Assembly: GCA_008690995.1 (NCBI GenBank)
Contig: VRMN01000005.1
Location: 930,001-994,000, forward strand
Direction of reading: 5' to 3'
Length of the DNA stretch: 64,000 bases
Source: Porphyridium purpureum
Lineage: Eukaryota > Rhodophyta > Bangiophyceae > Porphyridiales > Porphyridiaceae
The position numbers were made by a program, and so were the translations under genes. Positions 19,153 to 31,713 of the stretch are shown here, one piece after another; the stretch's first letter is position 1, and the number at the start of each line of letters is the position of its first letter. The notes beneath the pieces were generated by a model. It was not told where the DNA came from and did not search any database. It saw nothing but the letters and a program-made list of their open reading frames with translations.

Positions 19153-21390
19153 ATGGCGGCTGCGCGGCGCGCGGCTGTCACTTCGAATGATGTAGTGGCA
19201 GATCGATTCTTTGAGCTGGACGCGAGGTGCCTCCGCGTATTTTCGGACGCTTCGTCGGAGGACGCCGAGTTTATTGTGGAGCCTGGCGACTTTGTGCGTA
19301 TCACGGCCTGTGCCAACGCAGGGCCAGAGCCTTTTGTGGCACAGGTTTTTCGATTTGAACCACGTGGTGAGCGCATGCATGTTCGCTACGCATTCCGCGC
19401 AGACGAATGTCGCCACGTGCCTCCGTTCGCCACGGCGCATTGTGAGCTGCTCTTGTCGGACCACCTGGACATTCTTGACGTAAGCACTGTCAAGGATAAG
19501 GTGCACGTGGTGAGCTACCAGCGCTACTTGGCAGAGAAACAGACAACGCCGGCGAATGAGCCACTGTTCTTTATTCGACGCGCCTATTCCCAGTTCGACG
19601 GCGTGTTTGTGGACCTGGATGACGCGCAAGCCCAAATCGACGGATTCCACATCCTCACAGATGCAGGCGCAACGCACGCCGAGCCTTGGCGCGAAGGCGC
19701 AGGCGATGTCAACATCAGCGACTGGGAAAGCGACGGTGATGTACCGAGCGAGGAACAGCAGGACGATGACGACGAGGAGTTTGATGTGGACCAAATGCAA
19801 CGACAGGAAAGAAGGCAAGCATCACGCCGTGGCGCACGAGGCCCGAGAGCTGCGTCTATGCGGCTCAGTAACCAGTTTGTCCTGCCGAACACCCCTGCGC
19901 CAAACCATCAAAAGCATCGGGTGCTCCAGTGCCGCGAGCAGGAGAAGGAGCGTCTGCGTGAGTTTGTCCGGGGCGCGATCGGTGTGGTGGGCAAAAAGAG
20001 TGCAACCACCAACAACATCCCGCCGTCGCCATGCCTGTACATCTCAGGTGTGCCTGGCACGGGCAAAACTGCGACCTTGCATGAAGTCTTGCGTGAGTTT
20101 GAAAGTCAGCGCACGTCTGGCGCGTGCAACGCATTTCGGGTAGTTGAAATCAACGGAATGACGATTCCAAGACCCGAGCACGCGTACGTGATGATCTATC
20201 AAACGCTCCTCGGTGCGAATCACAGCAGCCGTAGCGCGGCGATCGATGTCAGCGCAGCCTTTGCCAAGGAAACGTTGTCGAAGCACTTTGCACGCTCCGC
20301 CAAGCGCGCACCTGCGGCGCAGAGAACGCGCTGCGACTCTATCATTGTGGTTCTGGACGAGATGGATGCGCTCGTGGCACGACGTGAAGATCTTTTGTAC
20401 AATGTAGTGAACTGGACGATTCAGCCACATTCGCACATGTCTGTGATCGGCATCGCGAATACAATGGACTTGCCTGAGCGTTTCTTGACGCGCATCGGTT
20501 CTCGATTCGGGCTGGCGCGGCTCACGTACCCACCGTACACCAAAGATCAGCTCACCCTCATTCTCGCTCAAGAGGTCGCGCAGATCTGTGCGCGGCTGTT
20601 GAGCGCGTCTGGTCTGCCGGACCACTCTTCGTTGGTCTTTGACTCTGCCTCCATCCAGCTGTGCGCGGGAAAGGTTGCTGTGATTAGTGGTGATGCTCGA
20701 CGCGCGTTTGAAATGTGTCGGGCCGCTGCTCGGCGAGCAGTGGATGAATGGTTCGAATCGGAATCGGCGGCGCCAACTCAAGCACTCGAACCTCGGCGTA
20801 AGCGTCCAAAGCGTGGCGCGGTTCAAAAAGCCGATGAACAGGACCGTCAAAGAACGGTGGAAATTCGCGTGATGCCAAGGCATGTGAACGAAGCGGCTGA
20901 AGCCGCAGCGCATGCCGGTCAGTTCGCCATCTTGCAGTCATTATCGCAGCTACAGCAGCTCACGCTGTGCGCTGCTGCGAGCCTCCAGCTCAAGGAAGGC
21001 CAATTTTCAGGCGGCGTGACGCTCCAGAGCCTTGAACACAAGTGCAGGCAAATCGCTTCTCGTACCTTCCTGCCAGCGCTGACCGGCGTTAAGGCAGCTG
21101 AAGCCAGTACTGCCTCGGCGACAGGGCTGCATCACTCTGAAAATGCCCACGAGAAGGTTGAGCGCGCCGAAATTTACGAGGCCATCGCGACGCTACTCGC
21201 CATGCGCATTCTCCTGCTCGACAACTCTAAGCACTACCACTACCACCACCGCGGCACGTCGGAGAATGCGGCTTCTGCCGAGTCGCGCGTCAGTCTCAAT
21301 GTCCAATTCGACGACGTGCTGTTTGCGCTCGGCATGAGCAACCCACTCGCGCTGTGGCTTTCATCACTGGTCACGGTGAGGCAGTCTTAA
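19153..21390 (+). CDS. ORC1: Origin recognition complex subunit 1
   Basis: Encodes 745 residues. An N-terminal BAH domain (residues about 20-150, binds nucleosomes) is followed by an acidic/basic linker, then an AAA+ ATPase with Walker A G-V-P-G-T-G-K-T near residue 298 and Walker B V-V-L-D-E-M-D-A near residue 399. An arginine-rich sensor region and a winged-helix tail follow. ORC1 is the ATPase subunit that marks replication origins and helps load MCM. The BAH-AAA order and E-M-D-A Walker B distinguish it from CDC6. ATG 19153 is used because the frame upstream has no ATG. It is closely followed by a PPK2-like gene on the same strand. Confidence 0.92.
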   Translation: MAAARRAAVTSNDVVADRFFELDARCLRVFSDASSEDAEFIVEPGDFVRITACANAGPEPFVAQVFRFEPRGERMHVRYAFRADECRHVPPFATAHCELLLSDHLDILDVSTVKDKVHVVSYQRYLAEKQTTPANEPLFFIRRAYSQFDGVFVDLDDAQAQIDGFHILTDAGATHAEPWREGAGDVNISDWESDGDVPSEEQQDDDDEEFDVDQMQRQERRQASRRGARGPRAASMRLSNQFVLPNTPAPNHQKHRVLQCREQEKERLREFVRGAIGVVGKKSATTNNIPPSPCLYISGVPGTGKTATLHEVLREFESQRTSGACNAFRVVEINGMTIPRPEHAYVMIYQTLLGANHSSRSAAIDVSAAFAKETLSKHFARSAKRAPAAQRTRCDSIIVVLDEMDALVARREDLLYNVVNWTIQPHSHMSVIGIANTMDLPERFLTRIGSRFGLARLTYPPYTKDQLTLILAQEVAQICARLLSASGLPDHSSLVFDSASIQLCAGKVAVISGDARRAFEMCRAAARRAVDEWFESESAAPTQALEPRRKRPKRGAVQKADEQDRQRTVEIRVMPRHVNEAAEAAAHAGQFAILQSLSQLQQLTLCAAASLQLKEGQFSGGVTLQSLEHKCRQIASRTFLPALTGVKAAEASTASATGLHHSENAHEKVERAEIYEAIATLLAMRILLLDNSKHYHYHHRGTSENAASAESRVSLNVQFDDVLFALGMSNPLALWLSSLVTVRQS

Positions 21391-21435
21391 ACAACAAGAC
21401 TCGTCCACGAACTTTTGCGTCGGAATACTTTCTGT

Positions 21436-21441
21436 AATAAA
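21436..21441 (+). terminator. AATAAA after ORC1
   Basis: A canonical AATAAA lies 46 bases after the ORC1 stop, in the 108-base gap before the PPK2 ATG. A polyadenylation role is inferred from position. Confidence 0.4.
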
Positions 21442-21498
21442 GGGCCAAAGAACTCAACTTTTGCGTCGGCACGAGGCACAGAAGAACAGTGTTCCATC

Positions 21499-22575
21499 AT
21501 GGACGCGTCCGTGTGCTTCTGCGGTACCCCGTTGGTGGTAGCGCGGCAAACGCGGCAATGCCAAAGCTCGCGGGTTTGCGCGCGAAGCGCGGGTACGGCA
21601 CCGCGCATGCAGCTTACCGAAGTGCCGCCACCGGCAAACCGCAAGCGAGGCAGACCGAAGAAGCGGCCGTTTGGTTACGTCGAGCCGGATCGAGTCCGCA
21701 CAGGGATTGCCGAGGTGGGGCCCGTGGAGCGGCCGGTTACCGAGCGCTACTTGGTCGTGCCGGACTCTGAGTTTAGCTTTCGTGACAGAGACCCGTTGGA
21801 CCAAATGGGCCTGCCAGACAAGTCGTACGCGTCCGCGGTGTGGACGCAGAATGTTAACCATAACATGCTCTGGCAGACTCAGTTGTTTGCCGAGAGGCAG
21901 CAGGCCGTGCTGCTGATGGTGCACGGGTTTCACACCTCTGGCAAAAGCGAAGTAGTTCACAAGCTCAGTTCTGGCTTTGAGCCGGGAGGATTTGCGAGCC
22001 ATGCATGGAAGGAGCCAAGTGTGCGCGAGTCTGACTACAACTTTCTGTGGCGCTATCATAGGCGCGTGCCGCGCAAAGGTCACGTGGCACTGTGGGTACG
22101 CTCGTGGTACGAGGATGTCGCGACAGCGGTCCTCCAGGACCAAGTGTCTGCGCACGAGGCCGACAATCGAATGTATCAGATTATGGAGCTTGAGCACATG
22201 CTCTCCTTGCAAGGCATCAAGGTGGTGAAGCTTTACTTGCAGATCTCGGACGTAGTGGCGTTCCAGCGACTCGAAGAGACGACCGTCGTGCCGCGCGGCA
22301 TGTGGCGCGTGTCGCGGCGCGACTTTGAAGACAAGGCACGTTTTAATGAGTATATGAAGCGATGGGAACACGTGATCCGCACCACTAGCATGGATGCTGC
22401 GCCTTGGTACATTGTACCTTCGAGTATCAAATGGGTGCGAAACACAGTCGCATCGCAGATTCTTCGAGATACGTTTTCGTCGATGAACCCGCAGATTCCT
22501 CCCGAAAAGATAGCAAGTCTGCTTCAGACACAGCTCGAACCGCAGCGCGACACGCTGACCTTTCAAACGATGTGA
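21499..22575 (+). CDS. PPK2: Polyphosphate kinase 2 family protein with AT-hook-like stretch
   Basis: Encodes 358 residues. PPK2 enzymes move phosphate between polyphosphate and nucleotides. Family blocks are present: a Walker A-like H-T-S-G-K-S-E, L-W-R-Y-H-R-R-V-P-R-K-G-H, W-V-R-S-W-Y-E-D-V (family R-S-W-Y), K-L-Y-L-Q-I-S, and A-P-W-Y-I-V-P-S-S-I-K. The first loop differs from the common D-x-x-G-K-G. Residues about 47-58 read R-K-R-G-R-P-K-K-R-P-F-G, an AT-hook-like basic motif with the G-R-P core that could bind DNA or act as a nuclear signal. ATG 21499 is the first in frame; ATG 21607 is an alternative. PPK2 is mainly bacterial, so transfer is possible. It converges on PDS, 115 bases away. 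Confidence 0.75.
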   Translation: MDASVCFCGTPLVVARQTRQCQSSRVCARSAGTAPRMQLTEVPPPANRKRGRPKKRPFGYVEPDRVRTGIAEVGPVERPVTERYLVVPDSEFSFRDRDPLDQMGLPDKSYASAVWTQNVNHNMLWQTQLFAERQQAVLLMVHGFHTSGKSEVVHKLSSGFEPGGFASHAWKEPSVRESDYNFLWRYHRRVPRKGHVALWVRSWYEDVATAVLQDQVSAHEADNRMYQIMELEHMLSLQGIKVVKLYLQISDVVAFQRLEETTVVPRGMWRVSRRDFEDKARFNEYMKRWEHVIRTTSMDAAPWYIVPSSIKWVRNTVASQILRDTFSSMNPQIPPEKIASLLQTQLEPQRDTLTFQTM

Positions 22576-22690
22576 CAAAAACCCAAACCTGTAAACTCTT
22601 CGTCATCTGCACCAGTCTACTTTACATCTTGCCTTTAGGGACTCTTTCGCCGCGTGAGCTTTTATTATACTTTAAGAGCGTTCCACCTTT

Positions 22691-25985
<3,295 letters not shown>

Positions 25986-28469
25986 ATGAAGAAAGTATCC
26001 CTGTCTGCGGTGGAGCTAGCGGCTTTCCAGGCGCTGCAGCTGGAACGCTCGCCTGCGCACGGAGCCGCTGGAGCGGCTGGAGGAGGTGGAGGCGCAGGAG
26101 GCGGCGGTGCTGGCGGCGTGTCGTTCGCACAGGCGTACGCCAAGTATGTCGCCGAAGGGCAGGGCGTGATCGACCGAGATGCCGAGCTCAGGCCAGAGGC
26201 TAATCCGGCGTATCAGGAGCAGCGCTACTCCTCCGCAGACTGCGCGAGCAGCACGCCCGACGACGGCGATGACGAACAGACAGAGGACTCGTCATTGGTG
26301 CGTGCGCTTGAAAATATGTACAATGACCCCGTCCGGCGGGCGCAGTTGGAAAGGCAAAACAGTAAGCACAAGAATGTCACCGAAAAGAAGAAGAGTAGTC
26401 TAGCAAATGCGCAGCAGGTCCAGGATATGGTTTCTCCAGCGGACCAAAATGCACTACACCACGTTGCGTCGCTGAAAGAGGCGATCCCAGAGCTCGTACC
26501 GATGCTGAGCGCAAAGAGCCAGGGCACAGACGCTCAGGGCAAGGACGTGCTCAGTACTAAAGGACGCAGTAAGAGCTTGTATGCGCGCGCATCGATGAGC
26601 AAGTCGCGCAGCGCAGCGCAATTCAAAGTGCCAGATCAGGCGGCAGCACGTGAAAATGACGATGGCCTACAACGGCCCACGCTTACCATGGACCAATTAG
26701 CGGAACCCAATGAACATCCCCGGGCTCTCGAAAGCGCGGATGACAAGGAGCTGTTTGCTTCGGTTGCGACACGTCTGCTTGGCCAAGAGCCCAAGTGTAG
26801 CGTGCGTGCCGAGTTTCGCATGGAGAAGCGCGTGCCGTATGGCAGCGTGCTGGTTGTGGTAGGCAGCGCACCGGCTCTTGGCAGCTGGGACCGCTTCAAC
26901 GCGCTTAGGCTCAAGTGGCACGCGGACGATGTCTGGAGCCAAAGTGTGGATGTCGGCGTTGGCGAGGCGCGCGAGCTTGTGCTCGAATATAAGTACGTGA
27001 TCCGGCCCGCAAACGACAAGCAAGCGCTTGACAAGGAGACGTGGACATGGGAACCAGGGCCCAATCATGTCGTCTGTGTGGCGGACACTCTGTCAGGCAT
27101 TACGTGCCACGACAAGTGGGACATGGAGCGCAGAAGCTCTGTGAAGAAGGGCGTCTTGCTCGGCGCAAGCTCAGCAATGAGCCCCGCCGCGCTGTACAAG
27201 GACAACCCGGACCGCATCAACCCGTTTTCTCGCGAATCATCCACGGCCCTGCTCAGCAGACAGCCGTTCGAGAAGGGCACGGTGCGCTTCTCTGTGAACT
27301 ACAAGACATCATACGGTGACAACGTGTACGTGTGTGGCAGTGTGCCCGAACTGGGTCAGTGGAATAAGCAGAAAGCTAAGCGCATGCAGTTTGTGAAGGG
27401 ATCGACCGACACGTGGCGCCTAGATGTTGCCATTCCAGCGTCGACATTGCAGTTCGAGTACAAGTACTTTGTGTGGAAGGCACAAGGCGAGCGGCAGTGG
27501 GAGGTCGGTTTCAACACAAATCGACTGTGTATGCCATGGCTCAAGCAAGTGCGAGCGAATCAGAGCGACATGTCCGCTTCTTTATTGGATGCCGGGCGAA
27601 AGTTGTCATCCGAGGCAGGGAGCGCTGTGATGGCTTGCATGAATGATCGATGGGAATCGCACAAGGTTGTTTTCAGCATCTACTACCCGACAAAGCCCAA
27701 CGAGGCCATGTGCGTGACAGGCGATTTAGCTGAGATTGGCGGGTGGTTCATGCCAGGGCCCGTCGCGATGCATCTAGGAGAGCCGGAAATACTCGAGACG
27801 GACGTGATTGGACGGAAATGGTACCTTGAGATCTACTTGCCGTACACGACACGGAAGTTTGAGTATCGCTATGTGATCATGAACTCACTCGACGGGTCCG
27901 CGGTGTGGGAGCGCGAGCCAAATCGTCGCGCGGATCTCGATAGCCACGGGGTGACAATCAACTCGACCGTGCAGCTCAAAGATGTGAACTTTGTGGGTGG
28001 CATGCAGTTCGACTATGTACCCGACAATCTGTTTATCGGGCCCTATCCTCAATCTCGGGAGGACATTGCTCAGCTCAAGGAAGCAGGCGTGACTGCGGTG
28101 ATCAACACGCAGACCGATGAGGACTTTCGGCACCGCCAGATCGAATGGTCAAAGCTTGTCGCGTGGTATCAGGAGTTGGGCGTCCTCATCGTCCGCGTAC
28201 CCATCCAAGACTTTAATCGTGAAAGTTTGCGACAACACCTGCACGATGCGGCTACGAAGATGCGAGAGCTCATTGACGCCGGCCACCAGGTGTTTGTGCA
28301 CTGCACGGCGGGTATGGGTCGCGCACCAGCGGTGGCTGTCGCGTACTTGTGCTTCCAAAGAGGATGGCAATTGCAGCATGCTGTGGACCACGTCAAGTAC
28401 CACCGCACCGTTGCGGCGCCGAATGTCCCGTTGATTCAGGAGATGATCGACCAGCGCAACGGAAAATGA
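25986..28469 (+). CDS. Glucan phosphatase with three CBM20 domains
   Basis: Encodes 827 residues. About 265 low-complexity residues come first. Three starch-binding CBM20-like modules follow (genomic about 26790-27080, 27270-27540 and 27660-27940), each with a G-x-x-x-x-L-G-x-W core and a late F/L-E-Y-K/R-Y strand. A dual-specificity phosphatase domain ends the protein, with the active site H-C-T-A-G-M-G-R-A-P-A at Cys773. Laforin (animals, red algae) puts one CBM20 before the phosphatase; plant SEX4 has the H-C-T-A-G-x-G-R-A-P-A signature but a following CBM48. This protein has laforin order, SEX4-like loop and extra CBMs. It probably removes phosphate from cytosolic floridean starch. ATG 25986 is preferred; ATG 25878 is also in frame. 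Confidence 0.85.
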   Translation: MKKVSLSAVELAAFQALQLERSPAHGAAGAAGGGGGAGGGGAGGVSFAQAYAKYVAEGQGVIDRDAELRPEANPAYQEQRYSSADCASSTPDDGDDEQTEDSSLVRALENMYNDPVRRAQLERQNSKHKNVTEKKKSSLANAQQVQDMVSPADQNALHHVASLKEAIPELVPMLSAKSQGTDAQGKDVLSTKGRSKSLYARASMSKSRSAAQFKVPDQAAARENDDGLQRPTLTMDQLAEPNEHPRALESADDKELFASVATRLLGQEPKCSVRAEFRMEKRVPYGSVLVVVGSAPALGSWDRFNALRLKWHADDVWSQSVDVGVGEARELVLEYKYVIRPANDKQALDKETWTWEPGPNHVVCVADTLSGITCHDKWDMERRSSVKKGVLLGASSAMSPAALYKDNPDRINPFSRESSTALLSRQPFEKGTVRFSVNYKTSYGDNVYVCGSVPELGQWNKQKAKRMQFVKGSTDTWRLDVAIPASTLQFEYKYFVWKAQGERQWEVGFNTNRLCMPWLKQVRANQSDMSASLLDAGRKLSSEAGSAVMACMNDRWESHKVVFSIYYPTKPNEAMCVTGDLAEIGGWFMPGPVAMHLGEPEILETDVIGRKWYLEIYLPYTTRKFEYRYVIMNSLDGSAVWEREPNRRADLDSHGVTINSTVQLKDVNFVGGMQFDYVPDNLFIGPYPQSREDIAQLKEAGVTAVINTQTDEDFRHRQIEWSKLVAWYQELGVLIVRVPIQDFNRESLRQHLHDAATKMRELIDAGHQVFVHCTAGMGRAPAVAVAYLCFQRGWQLQHAVDHVKYHRTVAAPNVPLIQEMIDQRNGK

Positions 28470-28644
28470 GCTTTGTGATGTTCCGCCCGTGAGATCAAGC
28501 AGATGTGGAGTGCCGCTGTGTATAATGAAGAAGGCCCATTGCGGTGCCAACGTGATGTGGCGTTGGAGCTGGCCAAGAACGGAGAGATGACATATAAAAT
28601 AATCCAAACGAAGAAGAATAGAGAATCTTTACACTTCAAGCTTG

Positions 28645-29577
28645 TCACTTTGCGTGGCTGGATAGGTGGTCTTTGATGCGATCCACAAACCTTCCAGCCT
28701 TGACGCTCAATTCTGTATCCGGCTCCTCATAATGTGCAATTGGCGTGAGGCACACATCGGCCGCGCGCTGCTCGAGCCTTTTCAAGCGCTCAACATTGGT
28801 GCTATCGGCCATAACGCGCTCCCACACCGCCACGCTGCCATCAACTACCGAAAGAAAGGTCGTCGTTCCCGGTTTGGTTTCGAGCCGATACACGCCCTTG
28901 ATGTCCAGCTGCGAATTCGCGAAAAGCTCGCGATGCCACGGGTAAACCTCGTCCTGCATGTAAGCCTCGATATCTTGGGGGCTCGACGCGGAGCGAACCG
29001 ACAGCATGAAACCTAATCTTGTCGCTCCGCGCTTCCTTGCCTGCGCAAGGCACTCATTGAACGCCGTGAGTGTGCCCGAAACTGGCGTTGACATGTCGGG
29101 AATCGCCGCGGTGTGCTCGTTGTTCACGGCTTCCTGAAGTTGCGGAACCCTGGTCGTCTGCCTCTGTCCCAGCAAGCGAAGCAGCTGTTGCACAGAGTCG
29201 CCCTCCGCACTATCGCTGGTATTCCAGTGCGCAGCGGACTTGGCCTCGTAAATCTTGCGCGTCGTGTAATCGGTCACCTTGCTTGTGCCAAATGCGTGCT
29301 GGTCGTGGACAATCAGCATGTAGCTCGAGTCCAACTCGTCGATCATGTCTGCCAGCGCCGCAATGTCTTCCGCGCGCGCCTCAAACAGCGCGAGCCCGCC
29401 GATGCTGTTGCCGCGCGGCCCTGGCGTGGGTTCCACGAACCGCGCAAACCAGAGACACACGCCCTTTACTGTGCGCCCAAGTAGCACGTGAACGCCTTTA
29501 ATATCCTGTACGCCGGCCGACACGCCGACCAGCGCCAGCGACCGCGCATTGGACTCAGCGCCGCTGCCGCTGTCCAT
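28645..29577 (-). CDS. Uncharacterised protein
   Basis: Encodes 310 residues, not recognised. No signal peptide or membrane segment is seen. The C-terminal half (about residues 180-290) alternates strand and helix (G-F-M-L-S-V-R, then Y-P-W-H-R-E-L-F, then T-F-L-S-V-V-D-G), compatible with a ferredoxin-like alpha/beta barrel of the EthD or dimeric-barrel kind, but no family motif is decisive. ATG 29577 is the first in frame. It converges on the glucan phosphatase (175 bases) and diverges from TRM1. Long codon-like frame and good composition support a real gene. Confidence 0.6.
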   Translation of the reverse strand: MDSGSGAESNARSLALVGVSAGVQDIKGVHVLLGRTVKGVCLWFARFVEPTPGPRGNSIGGLALFEARAEDIAALADMIDELDSSYMLIVHDQHAFGTSKVTDYTTRKIYEAKSAAHWNTSDSAEGDSVQQLLRLLGQRQTTRVPQLQEAVNNEHTAAIPDMSTPVSGTLTAFNECLAQARKRGATRLGFMLSVRSASSPQDIEAYMQDEVYPWHRELFANSQLDIKGVYRLETKPGTTTFLSVVDGSVAVWERVMADSTNVERLKRLEQRAADVCLTPIAHYEEPDTELSVKAGRFVDRIKDHLSSHAK

Positions 29578-29730
29578 CAAACGTTCACTGCTGCCAAACT
29601 CTGCCCGCACGCGGGATTGTTGTCCGCCACATGCACCGGCCAGTGGCGGCGACAGTTGGAGATGTGCACGGCCGTGATGATGGGTGGCTTGCTGAAGGTG
29701 TGGTCGCCAACTGCGTGAGTCCGGTTGTGG
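29578..29730. promoter_or_regulatory. Divergent promoter region before TRM1
   Basis: A 153-base gap between two outward-facing ATGs must hold both promoters. No TATA box or TGTACA element is seen. Confidence 0.4.
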
Positions 29731-31638
29731 ATGCGGCGAGCCACCGTGTGTCGTAAGGCTCTGTTAGTGCTGCGTTCTAGACGATCCCGATCGAGGCGCG
29801 TTGATGCTGGTAGTGGGTGGGCAGGCGGGGCAAGGACCATGTCTGGATCGGTGCGAGACGCTCGAGCCGCGGACGGGAAAGAGTATGTCGAAATTCGAGA
29901 AGGACGTGCGGTGGCACGGTATCCTAAAGGTGAGGTGTTTTATAACCCAGTTCAGGTAGTGAACCGAGACTTGAGTGTTTTGGTGTTACGGCACTACACC
30001 GCCATGCGAGCGGCCGAGGAGGCGCGTCCCTTGTCGTCGCCAGAGGGACTTTCCTGCCTCGAGGCTCTGGCGGCATCTGGATTGCGCTCCGTTAGGTACG
30101 CGAAGGAAGTGCCGCGACTGCAGCGCATAGTGGTAAATGATGTGGACGAAAGCGCAGTGCAGGCAATCCGCGCAAATTTGGACCTGAACGGGCTGCACGA
30201 CGGCGAGCGCGTACGGATAAGCCATGCGGACGCAAACGAAGCCGCCAGACTCGGTGTTTCTAGTAGTATTAGTTCGGGCCCGTTTGAACCTTTCGACATA
30301 ATCGACCTCGATCCGTACGGCTCGTGCGCGCCCTTTCTGGCTTCTGCCGTCCGATACGTGTCGCGCGGTGGTCTCCTTTGTGTCACGTCTACGGACAAGC
30401 CCGTGCTTTGTGGTAACAACATTGGAACGGCTTTTGTGCGATACGGTGGCATTGCGGCCAAAGGTGCGACATGCCACGAGACGGCAGTGCGGCTGGTCAT
30501 GTACGCGCTCCAGATGGAGGCCGTCAAGCTGGGCCGCGTCGTCGAGCCGCTGCTTTGCGTTTCGATCGATTTCTATGTGCGCTGCTTTGTGCGCGTGCGT
30601 GAGAGCAAACGTGACGCACAACGCATTCCGCTGCGGTGCGGGTTGGTGTACACGTGCGTCACGTGCAACACCTCACACGTGCAACCCATGGCGAGCGAAA
30701 CTGCCGGTCCAGACAACGAATCTGCAGACACCGAGAAACTCCTTCCCATTAAGAGTTCTCGCAGCGTGTTGCCAGGCCCCGTGTGCGACCAGTGCGGATC
30801 ACCATTCCGCATGACGGGTCCCATGTGGACCGGCGCTTTGTTCGACCGCGATTTTGTGACCGGGCTGTTGAACCGATTGCACCGTACTGACGCTGCTGGC
30901 GACAAAGCTGACGTTGATGACAATGAGAGCGATGCACATCTCAACGAAGCGCTGGGTGCAAGGTCACGCGTCGCTGCATTGCTGGGTGTTGTGCTCGATG
31001 AGCTCGACCATGTTGCCCTTTTCCATACGATGGACAATTTTGGCCGCACCCTCAGGATGCGCAACATTCCGATGAAGCGTATGCGCGCCGCGCTCGCGTC
31101 GCTCGGCTACCGCACGTCACCATCACACACGGCGCCGACCGGTTTCAAGACTGACGCGCCACCGTCTGTGGTGTGGGACGTGGTGCGCCTACACGCTGAG
31201 CAGCATCCACCAGAAAAGAAGCCCGAAAGTGGCAGCGCCGCCGAGATCATTCTCAGTAAGCAAGTATCTGATCATGTACGGGACAAGGTCGACTTTGCGT
31301 TCGTCCCCTCATGTGCGCCTCCAGCTGCTTCGGGTGCTTCAACTCACAGTCTTGCGCAAGTTCAGCCGGGAGAGGAGACTGGTGCGGCGACGCCCGCGAC
31401 GCGTGAAGTCGCAGTCAGTGGCCAGCCGCGCGGAAGCAAGAAACGCGCGCGCTTTTTGCCAAACCCGGAGAAAAACTGGGGTCCAAAAAAGGCAGCACGC
31501 GGTTCCGGGCCCCGACCGGCGGCAGCAGGAGCAAACGCTCATCCGTTCCCCTCCTCGACGTCAAATGTCGAGCAGCGCTTGGGAGATCAACCAAGCCAGC
31601 AATCGTCTTGGCTCGCATCATCATGTCGAACACAATAA
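29731..31638 (+). CDS. TRM1: tRNA (guanine26-N2)-dimethyltransferase
   Basis: Encodes 635 residues. TRM1 makes N2,N2-dimethylguanosine at position 26 of tRNAs using SAM. Diagnostic blocks are E-G-x-A-x-x-x-Y-P (near residue 52), V-F-Y-N-P-V-Q-V-x-N-R-D-L-S, D-L-D-P-Y-G-S-C-A-P-F (residue about 192) and L-C-V-T-S-T-D. A Cys-rich region (C-x-x-C then C-x-x-C) lies mid-protein, and the tail is Arg/Lys-rich. The first 36 residues, before a second in-frame ATG at 29839, are Arg-rich without acids, like a mitochondrial presequence. Yeast TRM1 uses two starts for mitochondrial and nuclear forms. The stop TAA lies inside an AATAAA word. Followed after 75 bases by trehalase. Confidence 0.92.
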   Translation: MRRATVCRKALLVLRSRRSRSRRVDAGSGWAGGARTMSGSVRDARAADGKEYVEIREGRAVARYPKGEVFYNPVQVVNRDLSVLVLRHYTAMRAAEEARPLSSPEGLSCLEALAASGLRSVRYAKEVPRLQRIVVNDVDESAVQAIRANLDLNGLHDGERVRISHADANEAARLGVSSSISSGPFEPFDIIDLDPYGSCAPFLASAVRYVSRGGLLCVTSTDKPVLCGNNIGTAFVRYGGIAAKGATCHETAVRLVMYALQMEAVKLGRVVEPLLCVSIDFYVRCFVRVRESKRDAQRIPLRCGLVYTCVTCNTSHVQPMASETAGPDNESADTEKLLPIKSSRSVLPGPVCDQCGSPFRMTGPMWTGALFDRDFVTGLLNRLHRTDAAGDKADVDDNESDAHLNEALGARSRVAALLGVVLDELDHVALFHTMDNFGRTLRMRNIPMKRMRAALASLGYRTSPSHTAPTGFKTDAPPSVVWDVVRLHAEQHPPEKKPESGSAAEIILSKQVSDHVRDKVDFAFVPSCAPPAASGASTHSLAQVQPGEETGAATPATREVAVSGQPRGSKKRARFLPNPEKNWGPKKAARGSGPRPAAAGANAHPFPSSTSNVEQRLGDQPSQQSSWLASSCRTQ

Positions 31639-31713
31639 AAGGATCCAATACCTGCAAGGCGCAGGGCATGTTCACGAACGTTCGGTACTTTCGCGGCATA
31701 GGACGCGAACGAC

